64,000 bases of DNA from CAG-170 sp022779365 (GTDB lineage Bacteria; Bacillota; Clostridia; Oscillospirales; Oscillospiraceae): contig JALFSI010000037.1 in assembly GCA_022779365.1 (NCBI GenBank), positions 1-64,000 of the forward strand, in the 5' to 3' direction. The notes beneath the pieces are model-generated. The model made no database searches, was not told the DNA's origin, and saw nothing but the letters and a program-made list of their open reading frames with translations. A program made the translations under genes and the position numbers. Shown here one piece after another: positions 13,686 through 21,391 of the stretch. Position 1 is the first letter of the stretch, and each line of letters starts with the position of its first letter.

Positions 13686-15207
13686 TGGTCGCGGGGGGTT
13701 TGCTGGTTATATCATAGACGATGCGGTTGATGCCGCGGATCTCGTTTACGATGCGGGTGGAGACGCGGTCTAACAGGTCGTAGGGGATGCGCGCCCAATC
13801 GGCGGTCATGAAGTCCGTCGTGGTCACGCCGCGCAGCGCCAGCGTATAGTCATACGTCCGCCCGTCGCCCATCACGCCGACGGAGCGCATGGAGGTGAGC
13901 ACCGCGAAATATTGGTTCATCTGCACATCATAGCCCGCCTTTGCGACCTCGTCGCGGAAGATAAAGTCCGCCTCGCGCAGCGTGTCGAGCTTGTCCTTCG
14001 TGATGTCGCCGATCACGCGGATGGCAAGCCCCGGACCGGGGAACGGCTGGCGCATGACCAGATATTCCGGCAGCCCCAGCTCACGCCCGAGCTGGCGCAC
14101 CTCATCCTTAAAGAGCATCCGCAGCGGCTCGATGATCTGCTTGAAGTCCACATAGTCGGGAAGCCCGCCGACGTTGTGGTGGCTCTTGATGACGGCGGAA
14201 TTGCCGAGACCCGACTCGATGACGTCCGGGTAGATCGTGCCCTGCACGAGAAAATCGACCGTGCCGATCTTCTTTGCCTCGGCTTCAAACACACGGATAA
14301 ATTCCTCGCCGATGATCTTGCGCTTTGTCTCCGGGTCGGAAACACCCGCGAGCTTCCCAAGGAAGCGGTCCTCGGCGTTCACGCGGACAAAGCGGATGTC
14401 CCACTTGGAAAACGCCGCCTCGACCTCATCGCCCTCGTCCTTGCGCATGAGTCCGTGATCGACGAACACGCAGGTGAGCTGGCTGCCGATCGCCTCCGCC
14501 ATGAGCGCGGCGGCGACGGAGGAATCCACACCGCCCGACAGCGCCAGCAGCGCCCGACCCGTGCCGACCGTCTCGCGGATGGAGCGGATCGCCGTCTGAC
14601 GGTAGTCCGCCATCGTCCAGTCGCCGGTCGCGCCGCAGATCGCGTACAGGAAGTTGCGCAGCATTTCCGCGCCCTGCTCGGTGTGGTTGACCTCCGGGTG
14701 GAACTGCACGCCGTAGAAGCCGCGCGCCTCGTCGCAGATGCCGACGGTCGGGCAGGCGTCGGAATGCGCGCACAGCGTAAAGCCCGCGGGCACCCTTGCC
14801 ATATAGTCGCCGTGGCTCATCCAGGTGACGCTCTGCTCGCGCAGCCCGGCAAAAAGACGGCAGCTCGTGTCAAAGACCGTGCGGGTCTTGCCGTATTCGC
14901 GCGCGGTGTCGTCCTGCGCGGCGGTCACCTCGCCGCCAAGCGTATGCGCCAGAAGCTGGCAGCCATAGCAGATGCCCAGCACCGGCACGCCGAGCGTAAA
15001 GAGGTCGGGATCGACCTGCGGCGAGCCTGCGGCGTACACGCTCTGCGGTCCGCCGGAGAGGATGATGCCGATGGGCGCAAACTCGCGCACCTGCTGCGCC
15101 GTGATAGAAAAGGGCTTTACCTCGCAGTAAACGTTCTGCTCACGCACGCGCCGCGCGATGAGCTGGGAATACTGCGCGCCAAAGTCCAGGATCAGAACCT
15201 TCTGCAT
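13672..15207 (-). CDS. guaA: GMP synthase (glutamine-hydrolysing)
   Basis: 511 aa, full length; converts XMP to GMP with glutamine and ATP. The N-terminal class I glutamine amidotransferase begins VLILDFGAQYSQLIARRVRE with nucleophile GICYGCQ and catalytic QFHPEV. The ATP pyrophosphatase domain has the P-loop ALSGGVDSSV, and the C-terminal dimerisation domain ends RIVYDITSKPPATIEWE. It starts one base after the xpt stop, so the two form an operon under the guanine riboswitch. Its last codons are the integration target of elements A, B and probably C, and the reading frame is intact after insertion. Confidence 0.98.
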   Translation of the reverse strand: MQKVLILDFGAQYSQLIARRVREQNVYCEVKPFSITAQQVREFAPIGIILSGGPQSVYAAGSPQVDPDLFTLGVPVLGICYGCQLLAHTLGGEVTAAQDDTAREYGKTRTVFDTSCRLFAGLREQSVTWMSHGDYMARVPAGFTLCAHSDACPTVGICDEARGFYGVQFHPEVNHTEQGAEMLRNFLYAICGATGDWTMADYRQTAIRSIRETVGTGRALLALSGGVDSSVAAALMAEAIGSQLTCVFVDHGLMRKDEGDEVEAAFSKWDIRFVRVNAEDRFLGKLAGVSDPETKRKIIGEEFIRVFEAEAKKIGTVDFLVQGTIYPDVIESGLGNSAVIKSHHNVGGLPDYVDFKQIIEPLRMLFKDEVRQLGRELGLPEYLVMRQPFPGPGLAIRVIGDITKDKLDTLREADFIFRDEVAKAGYDVQMNQYFAVLTSMRSVGVMGDGRTYDYTLALRGVTTTDFMTADWARIPYDLLDRVSTRIVNEIRGINRIVYDITSKPPATIEWE

Positions 15208-15208
15208 C

Positions 15209-15787
15209 TTATGCGTCCTCCCGGAAGTAAATGCCGGTCTCGTCCGCGCGGTCGATGACCGCCAGCGCGTGGTAGTTGACGTTCATGGCGCGCAGCCGGT
15301 CGCCGCCGCCCTGGAAGCCCTTTTCCACCGCGATGCCCACGCCCACAAGCTCCGCGCCCGCCTGCTGCACCAGATCGCACAGCCCGCGCACCGCTTCGCC
15401 GTTTGCCATGAAGTCGTCGAGGATCAGCACGCGGCTGCCCGCCGGCAGCCACTCCTTGGACAGCAGCTGCGTGACCTTCTTTTTATAGGTATAGGAGTAA
15501 ATCTCGCTCTGATAAAGACCGCCCTCGATGTTGTCGCTCTTCGCTTTTTTGGCAAAGATCATCGGCACGCCGTACTTCAGCGCGCAGATCGCAGCGAGCG
15601 CGATGCCGCTTGCCTCTGCGGTGAGCACGATGTCGATGTTCTTCACGTCGAACTGCTTGGCAAATTCATCGGCGATGCGCCCCATGAACTGGCAGTCCAC
15701 GCGATGGTTGAGAAATCCGTCCACCTTGACGATGTTGCCGGGCAGGACCTTACCCTCCCGGCGGATGCGTTCTTTGAGCTCCTGCAT
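15209..15787 (-). CDS. xpt: Xanthine phosphoribosyltransferase
   Basis: 192 aa; salvages xanthine to XMP using PRPP, supplying the substrate of GuaA. It shows the family start MQELKERIRREGKVLPGN, VDGFLNHRVD, the PRPP-binding motif VLILDDFMANGEA and a hydrophobic core TAEASGIALA. The start is ATG 15787 after GGAGGAAATT; the longer open frame runs into the riboswitch expression platform. Position behind a guanine riboswitch and before guaA is as expected for purine salvage control. Confidence 0.95.
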   Translation of the reverse strand: MQELKERIRREGKVLPGNIVKVDGFLNHRVDCQFMGRIADEFAKQFDVKNIDIVLTAEASGIALAAICALKYGVPMIFAKKAKSDNIEGGLYQSEIYSYTYKKKVTQLLSKEWLPAGSRVLILDDFMANGEAVRGLCDLVQQAGAELVGVGIAVEKGFQGGGDRLRAMNVNYHALAVIDRADETGIYFREDA

Positions 15788-15824
15788 AATTTCCTCCTCC
15801 AGATCACCTGTAAAATAACAAAAA

Positions 15825-15852
15825 GGCAACAGGGTATAGTACACCTGTTGCC
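15825..15852 (-). terminator. Riboswitch-controlled attenuator terminator
   Basis: On the minus strand GGCAACAGG pairs with CCTGTTGCC, followed by TTTTTGTTATTTT. It sits between the guanine aptamer and xpt and would end transcription when guanine is bound. Confidence 0.85.
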
Positions 15853-15891
15853 AAATTTGACATGGACTATCCACAAAGCGGGCAGCCATTT

Positions 15892-15957
15892 CCAATAGTC
15901 GCAGCTTCCCGGCGCTGCGGTAGAGACATTCGGGCCATACATCCGAACCTATATTGG
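15892..15957 (-). ncRNA. Guanine-type purine riboswitch aptamer
   Basis: The minus strand shows P1 (CCAATATAGG ... GACTATTGG), P2/L2 with GGATGTATGG, the conserved joining segment TCTCTACC, and P3 GCAGC / GCTGC. The base before GACTAT is C, the specificity position that selects guanine over adenine (as in B. subtilis xpt). Downstream GGATAGTC can pair with the P1 3' strand as antiterminator, competing with the terminator at 15825-15852. Confidence 0.93.
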
Positions 15958-15974
15958 CAACGATATGCAGTTAT

Positions 15975-15999
15975 GGCCGCCCGCACAGGGCGGGCGGCC
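15975..15999. terminator. GC-rich terminator between hpt and the xpt leader
   Basis: GCCGCCCGC / GCGGGCGGC stem with ACAGG loop. It insulates the riboswitch transcript from hpt read-through; the following T-run is weak. Confidence 0.5.
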
Positions 16000-16119
16000 C
16001 TTGTAGCATTAGTTTATCCGAAGATGTACAAAGCGTCAATAGGCATTTTCGATAAAGTTCGCGCGATTCGGCAGGTGCTTTCTGGGGATGCTTCGGTTTG
16101 TCCGGCAGGGGCGAACAGA

Positions 16120-16671
16120 TTATTTGTAGCACTCCGGGCGCAGCACGCCGATGTAGGGCAGGTTGCGGTAGTAATTGGCGTAGTCCAGCCCGTAGCCGAC
16201 CACAAATTCGTTGCCGATCTCAAAGCCGACGAGGTCTGTTTTGAGCGACGCGTCGTGGCAGCCCGCCTTGTCGAGGAACGACACCGTGGTGATGGACGCC
16301 GGTCCGCGCGCGGCGAAGAGCTGCTTGAGGTACTGCATCGTCAGCCCGGAGTCGATGATGTCCTCCACGATGATGACGTGCCGCCCGGTGATGTTGTTGT
16401 CGAGATCCTTGATGAGCCGCACCACGCCCGTGGAGCGCGCGCCCGCGCCGTAGCTGGACACGGCGATGAAGTCCATGTCGATCGGGCAGTTCATGCAGCG
16501 GCAGAGGTCGATATAGAAAAACGACGCGCCCTTGAGCACGCACACCAGCACCGGGCGCTGGGCGCCGAGCTTTTCGGTCAGCTCCGCGCCGAGCTGCTCT
16601 ACGCGTGCGGCAATGGCTTTTTCGGTGTATAAAACGCGTTCAATGTCCTGTTCCGGCGTTCGGATGAGCAT
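16120..16671 (-). CDS. hpt: Hypoxanthine phosphoribosyltransferase
   Basis: 183 aa; converts hypoxanthine (and guanine) to IMP/GMP with PRPP. It has the flexible-loop SSYGAGARSTG, the PRPP signature VIIVEDIIDSGLT, and C-terminal VVGYGLDYANYYRNLPYIGVL. The start is ATG 16671 behind AGGAGGTATCCC; the longer frame upstream overlaps the promoter. It is monocistronic with its own promoter, divergent from the LysR gene, and neighbours the xpt-guaA purine operon. Confidence 0.96.
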   Translation of the reverse strand: MLIRTPEQDIERVLYTEKAIAARVEQLGAELTEKLGAQRPVLVCVLKGASFFYIDLCRCMNCPIDMDFIAVSSYGAGARSTGVVRLIKDLDNNITGRHVIIVEDIIDSGLTMQYLKQLFAARGPASITTVSFLDKAGCHDASLKTDLVGFEIGNEFVVGYGLDYANYYRNLPYIGVLRPECYK

Positions 16672-16722
16672 GGGATACCTCCTGAGATTCCAAAAGAATG
16701 CTGGACAAGCCAGCCAACGTTT

Positions 16723-16751
16723 AGTATAATCGGGTATAAGCAATAAGTAAA
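16723..16751 (-). promoter_or_regulatory. Sigma-A promoter of hpt
   Basis: Minus strand TTTACT (16746-16751), 17-bp spacer, TATACT (16723-16728). Confidence 0.65.
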
Positions 16752-16801
16752 ATAGATATAGCTAATCGGAAACATAAAGCAGACTAATGAGGTGATGCAG
16801 G

Positions 16802-17734
16802 GTGGCAGTCAAGCTGGAGCTGTACCGGGTGTTTGAAGAGGTCGCACGGATGGGGAATATCTCCGCTGCGGCGCAGAACCTGTATATTTCGCAGTCCGCG
16901 GTGAGCCAGTCCATCAAGCAGCTCGAAGAGCAGCTTCAGGTGCGGCTGTTTTCGCGCAGCACCAAGGGTGTGCGCCTGACCTCGGAGGGGCAGACGCTGC
17001 TGGAATATGTGACGCACGCGCTGGGGCTGCTGCGAAACGGCGAGGAAAAGCTCGCTCAGTCGCGCCAGCTCCTCACGGGCGAGCTCATCATCGGTGCGAG
17101 TGACACGGTGACGAAAACATACCTTCTCTCACGGCTGGAGGCGTTCCATAAAGCATACCCCGATATTCGCATCCGCATTCTCAACGGCACGAGCCGTATG
17201 GTGCTCGATTATCTGCACGGCGGGCAGGTGGACATCGCCTTTGCCAGCGAAATGCAGGACAGCAGCGTCTACGACATCCGCCACTGCGTGGATACGCATA
17301 CCGTGTTCGTTGCCGCGCCGGACTATCCGTGTGATTTTGGAAAGCGCTATTCCATGGCGGAGATCGCGCAGTTCCCCCTGATCCTGCTTGAGCGCAAGGC
17401 AAGCTCGCGCGTGTATGTGGAGCAGTATTTTCTCTCGCGCGGCGTGAGCATCCACCCGGAGATCGAGCTGGGGTCGCATAATCTGCTCGTGTCGCTGGCG
17501 CGCATCGGGCTGGGCGTCGCGTGCGTGACGGAGGAATTTTCGCAGTCCGGGCTGGGTCGGGGCGTGATCCTGCCGCTCAAAACGGACTTTGAGATCCCGC
17601 CGCGCGCCGTCGTCATGTGCACCCTCCGCGGCGTCAGCCCCACCTCCGCCGCCAACCGCTTCATGGACTTCGTGTCCGAAAGCAACCGTATGGCATACGA
17701 CCCAGGGCATTCCTATCACTTCCCCACGGGCTGA
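16802..17734 (+). CDS. LysR-family transcriptional regulator
   Basis: 310 aa with an N-terminal LysR winged HTH (GNISAAAQNLYISQSAVSQS) and a substrate-binding domain from about residue 90 (GELIIGASDT ... LLSRLEAFHKAYPDIRIRI), similar in organisation to CysB/CysL-like regulators. It uses a GTG start at 16802 with GAGGTGATG upstream. It is divergent from hpt and ends in its own terminator. No neighbouring enzyme operon reveals its target or coinducer. Confidence 0.92.
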   Translation: MAVKLELYRVFEEVARMGNISAAAQNLYISQSAVSQSIKQLEEQLQVRLFSRSTKGVRLTSEGQTLLEYVTHALGLLRNGEEKLAQSRQLLTGELIIGASDTVTKTYLLSRLEAFHKAYPDIRIRILNGTSRMVLDYLHGGQVDIAFASEMQDSSVYDIRHCVDTHTVFVAAPDYPCDFGKRYSMAEIAQFPLILLERKASSRVYVEQYFLSRGVSIHPEIELGSHNLLVSLARIGLGVACVTEEFSQSGLGRGVILPLKTDFEIPPRAVVMCTLRGVSPTSAANRFMDFVSESNRMAYDPGHSYHFPTG

Positions 17735-17772
17735 AAACAGGAGCGAACGCTGTATGGAAAACCGTCAAATTG

Positions 17773-17807
17773 AAAAAATCCCCCCGGTTTTACCGGGGGG
17801 ATTTTTT
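17773..17807. terminator. Bidirectional terminator between LysR gene and recR
   Basis: AAAAAATCCCCCCGG and its complement pair around TTTTA, with A/T tracts on both sides. It overlaps the recR stop. Confidence 0.9.
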
Positions 17808-18405
17808 ACATTTCCTGTCTGCCATTCAGGGCGCGCAGGAGCGTGACCTCGTCGGCGTATTCCAGTTGGCTGCCGACGGGGATGCCGTAGGCGAGGCGCG
17901 TGACCTTGACGCCGAGTCCACGCAGCAGGCGCGAGAGGTACATCGCCGTCGCTTCGCCCTCGGTGTCGGGGTTCGTTGCCATGATGATCTCGCGCACCGT
18001 GCCGGACTGCACGCGCTCCAGCAGCTCCCGGATGCGAATATCGTCAGGACCGACGTGGCTGAGCGGCGAGATGACGCCGTGCAGCACATGGTAAACGCCG
18101 GTATACTCGCGCGCGCGCTCCATGGCGATCACGTCCTTCGGCTCGGCGACGACGCAGATGAGGCTCTGGTCGCGCTCGGGGTCGGCACAGATGGGGCACA
18201 CGTCCTGATCGGTCAGGTTCTGGCAGATGGGGCACAGATGCACCGTGCGCCGCGCCTGTAAGATCGTCTCGGCAAATTCCTCCGCCTGCTCCTGCGGAAG
18301 CCCCAGCATATAAAACGCCAGCCGCTGCGCGGTCTTGCTGCCGATGCCCGGCAGACGCGCGAACTGCTCGCTCAGCCGCTCCAGCGCGGCGGGGAAGCTG
18401 CGCAT
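17806..18405 (-). CDS. recR: Recombination protein RecR
   Basis: 199 aa; part of the RecFOR pathway that loads RecA at ssDNA gaps. It contains an N-terminal HhH (LSEQFARLPGIGSKTAQRLAF), a C4 zinc finger (CPICQNLTDQDVCPIC), a Toprim domain (ICVVAEPKDVIAMER ... TNPDTEGEATAMYL) and a Walker-like C-terminus. It overlaps ybaB by a TGATG junction. The gene order dnaX-ybaB-recR is the conserved Firmicutes arrangement. Confidence 0.98.
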   Translation of the reverse strand: MRSFPAALERLSEQFARLPGIGSKTAQRLAFYMLGLPQEQAEEFAETILQARRTVHLCPICQNLTDQDVCPICADPERDQSLICVVAEPKDVIAMERAREYTGVYHVLHGVISPLSHVGPDDIRIRELLERVQSGTVREIIMATNPDTEGEATAMYLSRLLRGLGVKVTRLAYGIPVGSQLEYADEVTLLRALNGRQEM

Positions 18406-18761
18406 CAGAACAGCCCGCCCAGATTCAGCCCGCCCGTGAGCTTGCTCATGGACGCAGACTGGTCAGCCTCCGCCTTGCGCATGGCTTCGTTGACCGCCGC
18501 CACGACCATGTCCTGGAGCATTTCCACATCGTCGGGATCGACTGCCTCGGGGTCGATGCTCACGCGCAGCAGCTCGCGGCTGCCGTTGACCACCGCGGTG
18601 ATGACGCCGCCGCCGGCGGTCGCCTCATACTCCTTCTGCTGCATCTCCTCCTGCATTTTCAGCAGGTCCTGCTGCATTTTCTGCGCCTGCTTCATCATCT
18701 GCATCTGACTTTTGCCGCCCATGCCCATCGGCATACCGCCGCGGTATCCACCCTTTGCCAT
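18405..18761 (-). CDS. ybaB: YbaB/EbfC nucleoid-associated protein
   Basis: 118 aa. It has a Gly/Met-rich N-terminus (GGYRGGMPMGMGGKSQMQMM), then a helix of the YbaB fold and the core TAGGGVITAVVNGSRELLRV with DPEAVDPDDVEMLQDMVV. It binds DNA as a dimer. It lies between dnaX and recR with a one-base overlap to recR, as in other Firmicutes. Confidence 0.96.
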   Translation of the reverse strand: MAKGGYRGGMPMGMGGKSQMQMMKQAQKMQQDLLKMQEEMQQKEYEATAGGGVITAVVNGSRELLRVSIDPEAVDPDDVEMLQDMVVAAVNEAMRKAEADQSASMSKLTGGLNLGGLF

Positions 18762-18807
18762 ACTGAAAGTTCTCCTTATTTTGAATGTAAAAATCTATTA
18801 AAATCTA

Positions 18808-20418
18808 TTATTTTATCGTAAAAAGTTCGGGATGCTCTTCGCCAAAGCGCACCAGCGCCTCCATGGGGTCGTGCCCGGCGGCGTCCGTCTGCCCCTTGCG
18901 CGCAAAACGCACCGCCACGGGGCGCTTTAAGATCGCCGAGGCTTTGCTGCGGATGATCTGCGCCACGTCCTCGCGGCGGATCATTTCCAGCACAAACTCG
19001 TTGTCCGCCACCAGATGCAGCGTGTCGCCCGCGAGCGTCACGCGCACAGGACCGTCCACGCTCAGAAAGCCGCGCTCACGCGGCGAGAGCGACTGCTGAA
19101 GCGCTGCCGCAAGCTCCGGCCAGAAGCCCGGCGGGGCATCCTGCGGCGCGGGCGGCTGCTCGGGAGCAGGCTCTGCGGGCGCATCCTGCGGTGCTTCTGC
19201 TTCCGCCGGTTTTTCCGCGTCCTGCGCGGGAGCGGGAGCGGTGGAAGCGACCTGCGGCGCGGCGATCACGCCGTTTGCAAGCTGCTCCTCCAGATGCCCG
19301 ATGCGCGCCGAGAGCGCCTGCGCGTCCAGCGACAGCGACGGGCGGCAAAGCTGCAAGAGGCACAGCTCCGCGTCCACGCGGCGGTTCTGACTGCGGGAAA
19401 AGCCGGAGGCGGTCTGCTGCAAAAGTGACACCATCCGCAAAAGCTCCCCGGCGGACAGCCGGTCACGCAGCGCCAGCAGCTCCTCATCCGACGCAGCGCC
19501 GGAGAGCATCGAAAGCCCCGCCTTGGGCGCGGTCTTGAGCATGAGCAGGTCGCGCGCGACCGAGAGTAACTCGTCAAACAGCGCCGCGAGGTCCTTTCCG
19601 GCGGCGTACAGCTCCGAGAATAAACTCAGCGCCCGCGGCGCGTCCTGATCGGCGATCGCCGTGAGGATCGCGCCCGCCTGCCGCTGCCCGGCAAGCCCCA
19701 AAACGCTGCAAACCAGCGCCGCATCGACCGTGCCCGACGCGGCGCAGGCGCACTGGTCAAACAGGCTCAAGCCGTCGCGCAGCGCGCCGTCCGCCAGCCG
19801 CGCGAGCAGCCGCGCGGCGTCCGGCTCGATCGAAATATTCTCCTGATAGGCGACAAAATTGATGCGCGACGCAATATCCTCCGGCAAAAGCCGCCGGAAG
19901 GCGTAGCGCTGGCAGCGCGAGAGGATGGTCGCCGGGACCTTGTGCAGCTCCGTGGTCGCCAGAATGAACAGCAGATGCTCCGGCGGCTCTTCAATGATCT
20001 TGAGCAGGGCGTTGAACGCCGCGAGCGAGAGCATATGCACCTCGTCGATGATGTACACGCGCTTGCGCACCTCGCCGGGGGTGTAGATGGCGTCGTCGCG
20101 CAGGACGCGCACGCTGTCCACGCCGTTATTCGACGCGGCGTCGATCTCCAGCACGTCCATGCAGCGCCCCTCGTCGATGGCGCGGCAGGCGGCGCAGTGG
20201 TTGCAGGGGTTGCCGTCCTGCGGGTCAAGACAGTTGACCGCCTTTGCCAGAATTTTGGCGCAGGAGGTCTTGCCCGTGCCGCGCGTGCCGGTGAAGAGAT
20301 AGGCGTGGCTGAGCTTGCCCGTCATCACCTGCGCGCGCAGCGTCTCGGTGATGCTCTTCTGCCCGACCACGTCCGAAAACGTCTGAGGTCGGTATTTGCG
20401 GTACAAAGCCTGATACAT
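18808..20418 (-). CDS. dnaX: DNA polymerase III subunit gamma/tau
   Basis: 536 aa clamp-loader ATPase. Walker A is FTGTRGTGKTS, a zinc module CLDPQDGNPCNHCAAC follows, Walker B/DExx reads VYIIDEVHML, and sensor 1 is LATTELHKV. An Ala/Pro-rich linker (about residues 385-430) joins the C-terminal tau domain. It heads the dnaX-ybaB-recR operon, and the SRP RNA gene lies upstream on the same strand, as in Bacillus. I did not identify a slippery site for gamma production. Confidence 0.97.
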   Translation of the reverse strand: MYQALYRKYRPQTFSDVVGQKSITETLRAQVMTGKLSHAYLFTGTRGTGKTSCAKILAKAVNCLDPQDGNPCNHCAACRAIDEGRCMDVLEIDAASNNGVDSVRVLRDDAIYTPGEVRKRVYIIDEVHMLSLAAFNALLKIIEEPPEHLLFILATTELHKVPATILSRCQRYAFRRLLPEDIASRINFVAYQENISIEPDAARLLARLADGALRDGLSLFDQCACAASGTVDAALVCSVLGLAGQRQAGAILTAIADQDAPRALSLFSELYAAGKDLAALFDELLSVARDLLMLKTAPKAGLSMLSGAASDEELLALRDRLSAGELLRMVSLLQQTASGFSRSQNRRVDAELCLLQLCRPSLSLDAQALSARIGHLEEQLANGVIAAPQVASTAPAPAQDAEKPAEAEAPQDAPAEPAPEQPPAPQDAPPGFWPELAAALQQSLSPRERGFLSVDGPVRVTLAGDTLHLVADNEFVLEMIRREDVAQIIRSKASAILKRPVAVRFARKGQTDAAGHDPMEALVRFGEEHPELFTIK

Positions 20419-20494
20419 CCGCCCACCTCCTTTGGATACGTCACATTATTATACACGATTTTGCGGCAGTTGAAAAGAGAGAAAATGCGAATGG

Positions 20495-20712
20495 CTTCCC
20501 CTCGGGGGGAAGCTGTCGGCGAAGCCGACTGATGAGGGGAAGGGTTCTTATTTTTGAGCTGATGTGCGTTTTGACCGCACCCAAGCCTCCCCTTGGTCAC
20601 CAAGGGAAGCCTTTGGATGGTGCAAACGCGCTATATCTCAAAACGTACCACCCCTCTCCTCATCCGTCAGCCTTCGGCTGCCTCCTTCTCCTCATGGGGA
20701 AGGCTTTTTAGG
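20495..20712. repeat. Cluster of REP-like palindromes
   Basis: Three related hairpin-rich units. One is a plus-oriented unit from GGCTTCCCCTCGGGGGAAGC with CGGCGAAGCCGACTGATGAG (about 20494-20539). The second is a middle unit CTCCCCTTGGTCACCAAGGG (about 20586-20610). The third is a minus-oriented unit ending CCTCATGGGGAAGGC (about 20651-20709). These resemble intergenic repeats common in Oscillospiraceae. Confidence 0.7.
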
Positions 20713-20715
20713 TGC

Positions 20716-20745
20716 AAAAAGGGAAGGAGCGGTCACTCCTTCCCC
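20716..20745 (-). terminator. Terminator of the SRP RNA gene
   Basis: Minus strand GGGAAGGAG / CTCCTTCCC followed by TTTTTGC, 17 nt beyond the SRP RNA 3' helix. Confidence 0.85.
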
Positions 20746-20761
20746 CTCTCTGCGCAAAGCT

Positions 20762-21068
20762 GGGCTTCGGCGCATGGCAAGACTGTACACCCTTCTCTGA
20801 ATACGCACTACACCCGTTACCCATACAGCCAACTCGGAAACGGCTGCCTCGCGGCACACAAGGTGGGCTGCTTAGTGCTGCTTGATTCCTCACCTGACAC
20901 GGTTCACAGGTCCTCGTTGCGCAAGACCGGATCTTCAACGCCGCTTATATGGGTCAGACGACACAGAACGTACCCTCGGTCGGGAATCGGCCCCCGCTGT
21001 AGCGGATTGCGGGTCACAGGGCACCGCTATCTCCCCGGTTGGTACAGCCTTGCCACGAGCCGAAGCCC
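20762..21068 (-). ncRNA. ffs: Signal recognition particle RNA, large (Bacillus/Clostridium) type
   Basis: The minus strand carries the conserved 5' Alu-type region (GGGGAGATAGCGGTGCCCTG, then CCCGCAATCCGCTA) and the helix 8/Ffh-binding core GTCAGGTGAGGAATCAAGCA, followed by GCACTAAGCAGCC. The ends pair: GGCAAGGCTGTACC with GGTGTACAGTCTTGCC, extended by GGGCTTCGGC / GCCGAAGCCC. Position upstream of dnaX is the conserved Firmicutes location. The mature ends are estimated from helix closure; the inner helix gives 20776-21054. Confidence 0.93.
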
Positions 21069-21082
21069 ATGGGGTGTCAAAT

Positions 21083-21301
21083 TCAGTCGATCTTGCTCTC
21101 TACGAAATCGACCAGCTCGCCGATGGTGGAGACCTTTTCCTCCATCTCCAGATCGACGCCCAGCTCTTCTTCCAGATCCATGACCATTTCGACCATGTCC
21201 AGCGAGTCGATGCCGAGCCCCTCAAACGTGGTCTCGCGCGTGATTTCCTCCGCCGGAATATCGAGCTGCGCTGCCAGATAGGATTGGATCTTTTCAAACA
21301 T
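21083..21301 (-). CDS. acpP: Acyl carrier protein
   Basis: 72 aa, acidic, four-helix ACP fold; carries acyl chains on a phosphopantetheine attached to the Ser of LGIDSLDMVEMVMDLEE. It begins MFEKIQSYLAAQLDIPAEEI. It is a single gene between the SRP RNA and rpoD, away from other fatty-acid genes, so it may be the housekeeping ACP or a specialised copy. Sequence is typical of the housekeeping type. Confidence 0.96.
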   Translation of the reverse strand: MFEKIQSYLAAQLDIPAEEITRETTFEGLGIDSLDMVEMVMDLEEELGVDLEMEEKVSTIGELVDFVESKID

Positions 21302-21391
21302 GACTAATTTCCTCCGTCCTGACGGTAAATAATATATGTAGGTGATAACATCCTTATCATACGGATTTTTCCGCCGTTGTCAAGAGAAAAA

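Noticed and set aside
13912..15258. Long plus-strand open frame (448 codons) opposite guaA
   Set aside because: Mirror frame of a GC-rich gene; guaA on the other strand has all catalytic motifs. The same applies to other long antisense frames in the GC-rich half, such as 29161-30480, 33869-35353 and 53978-55336.
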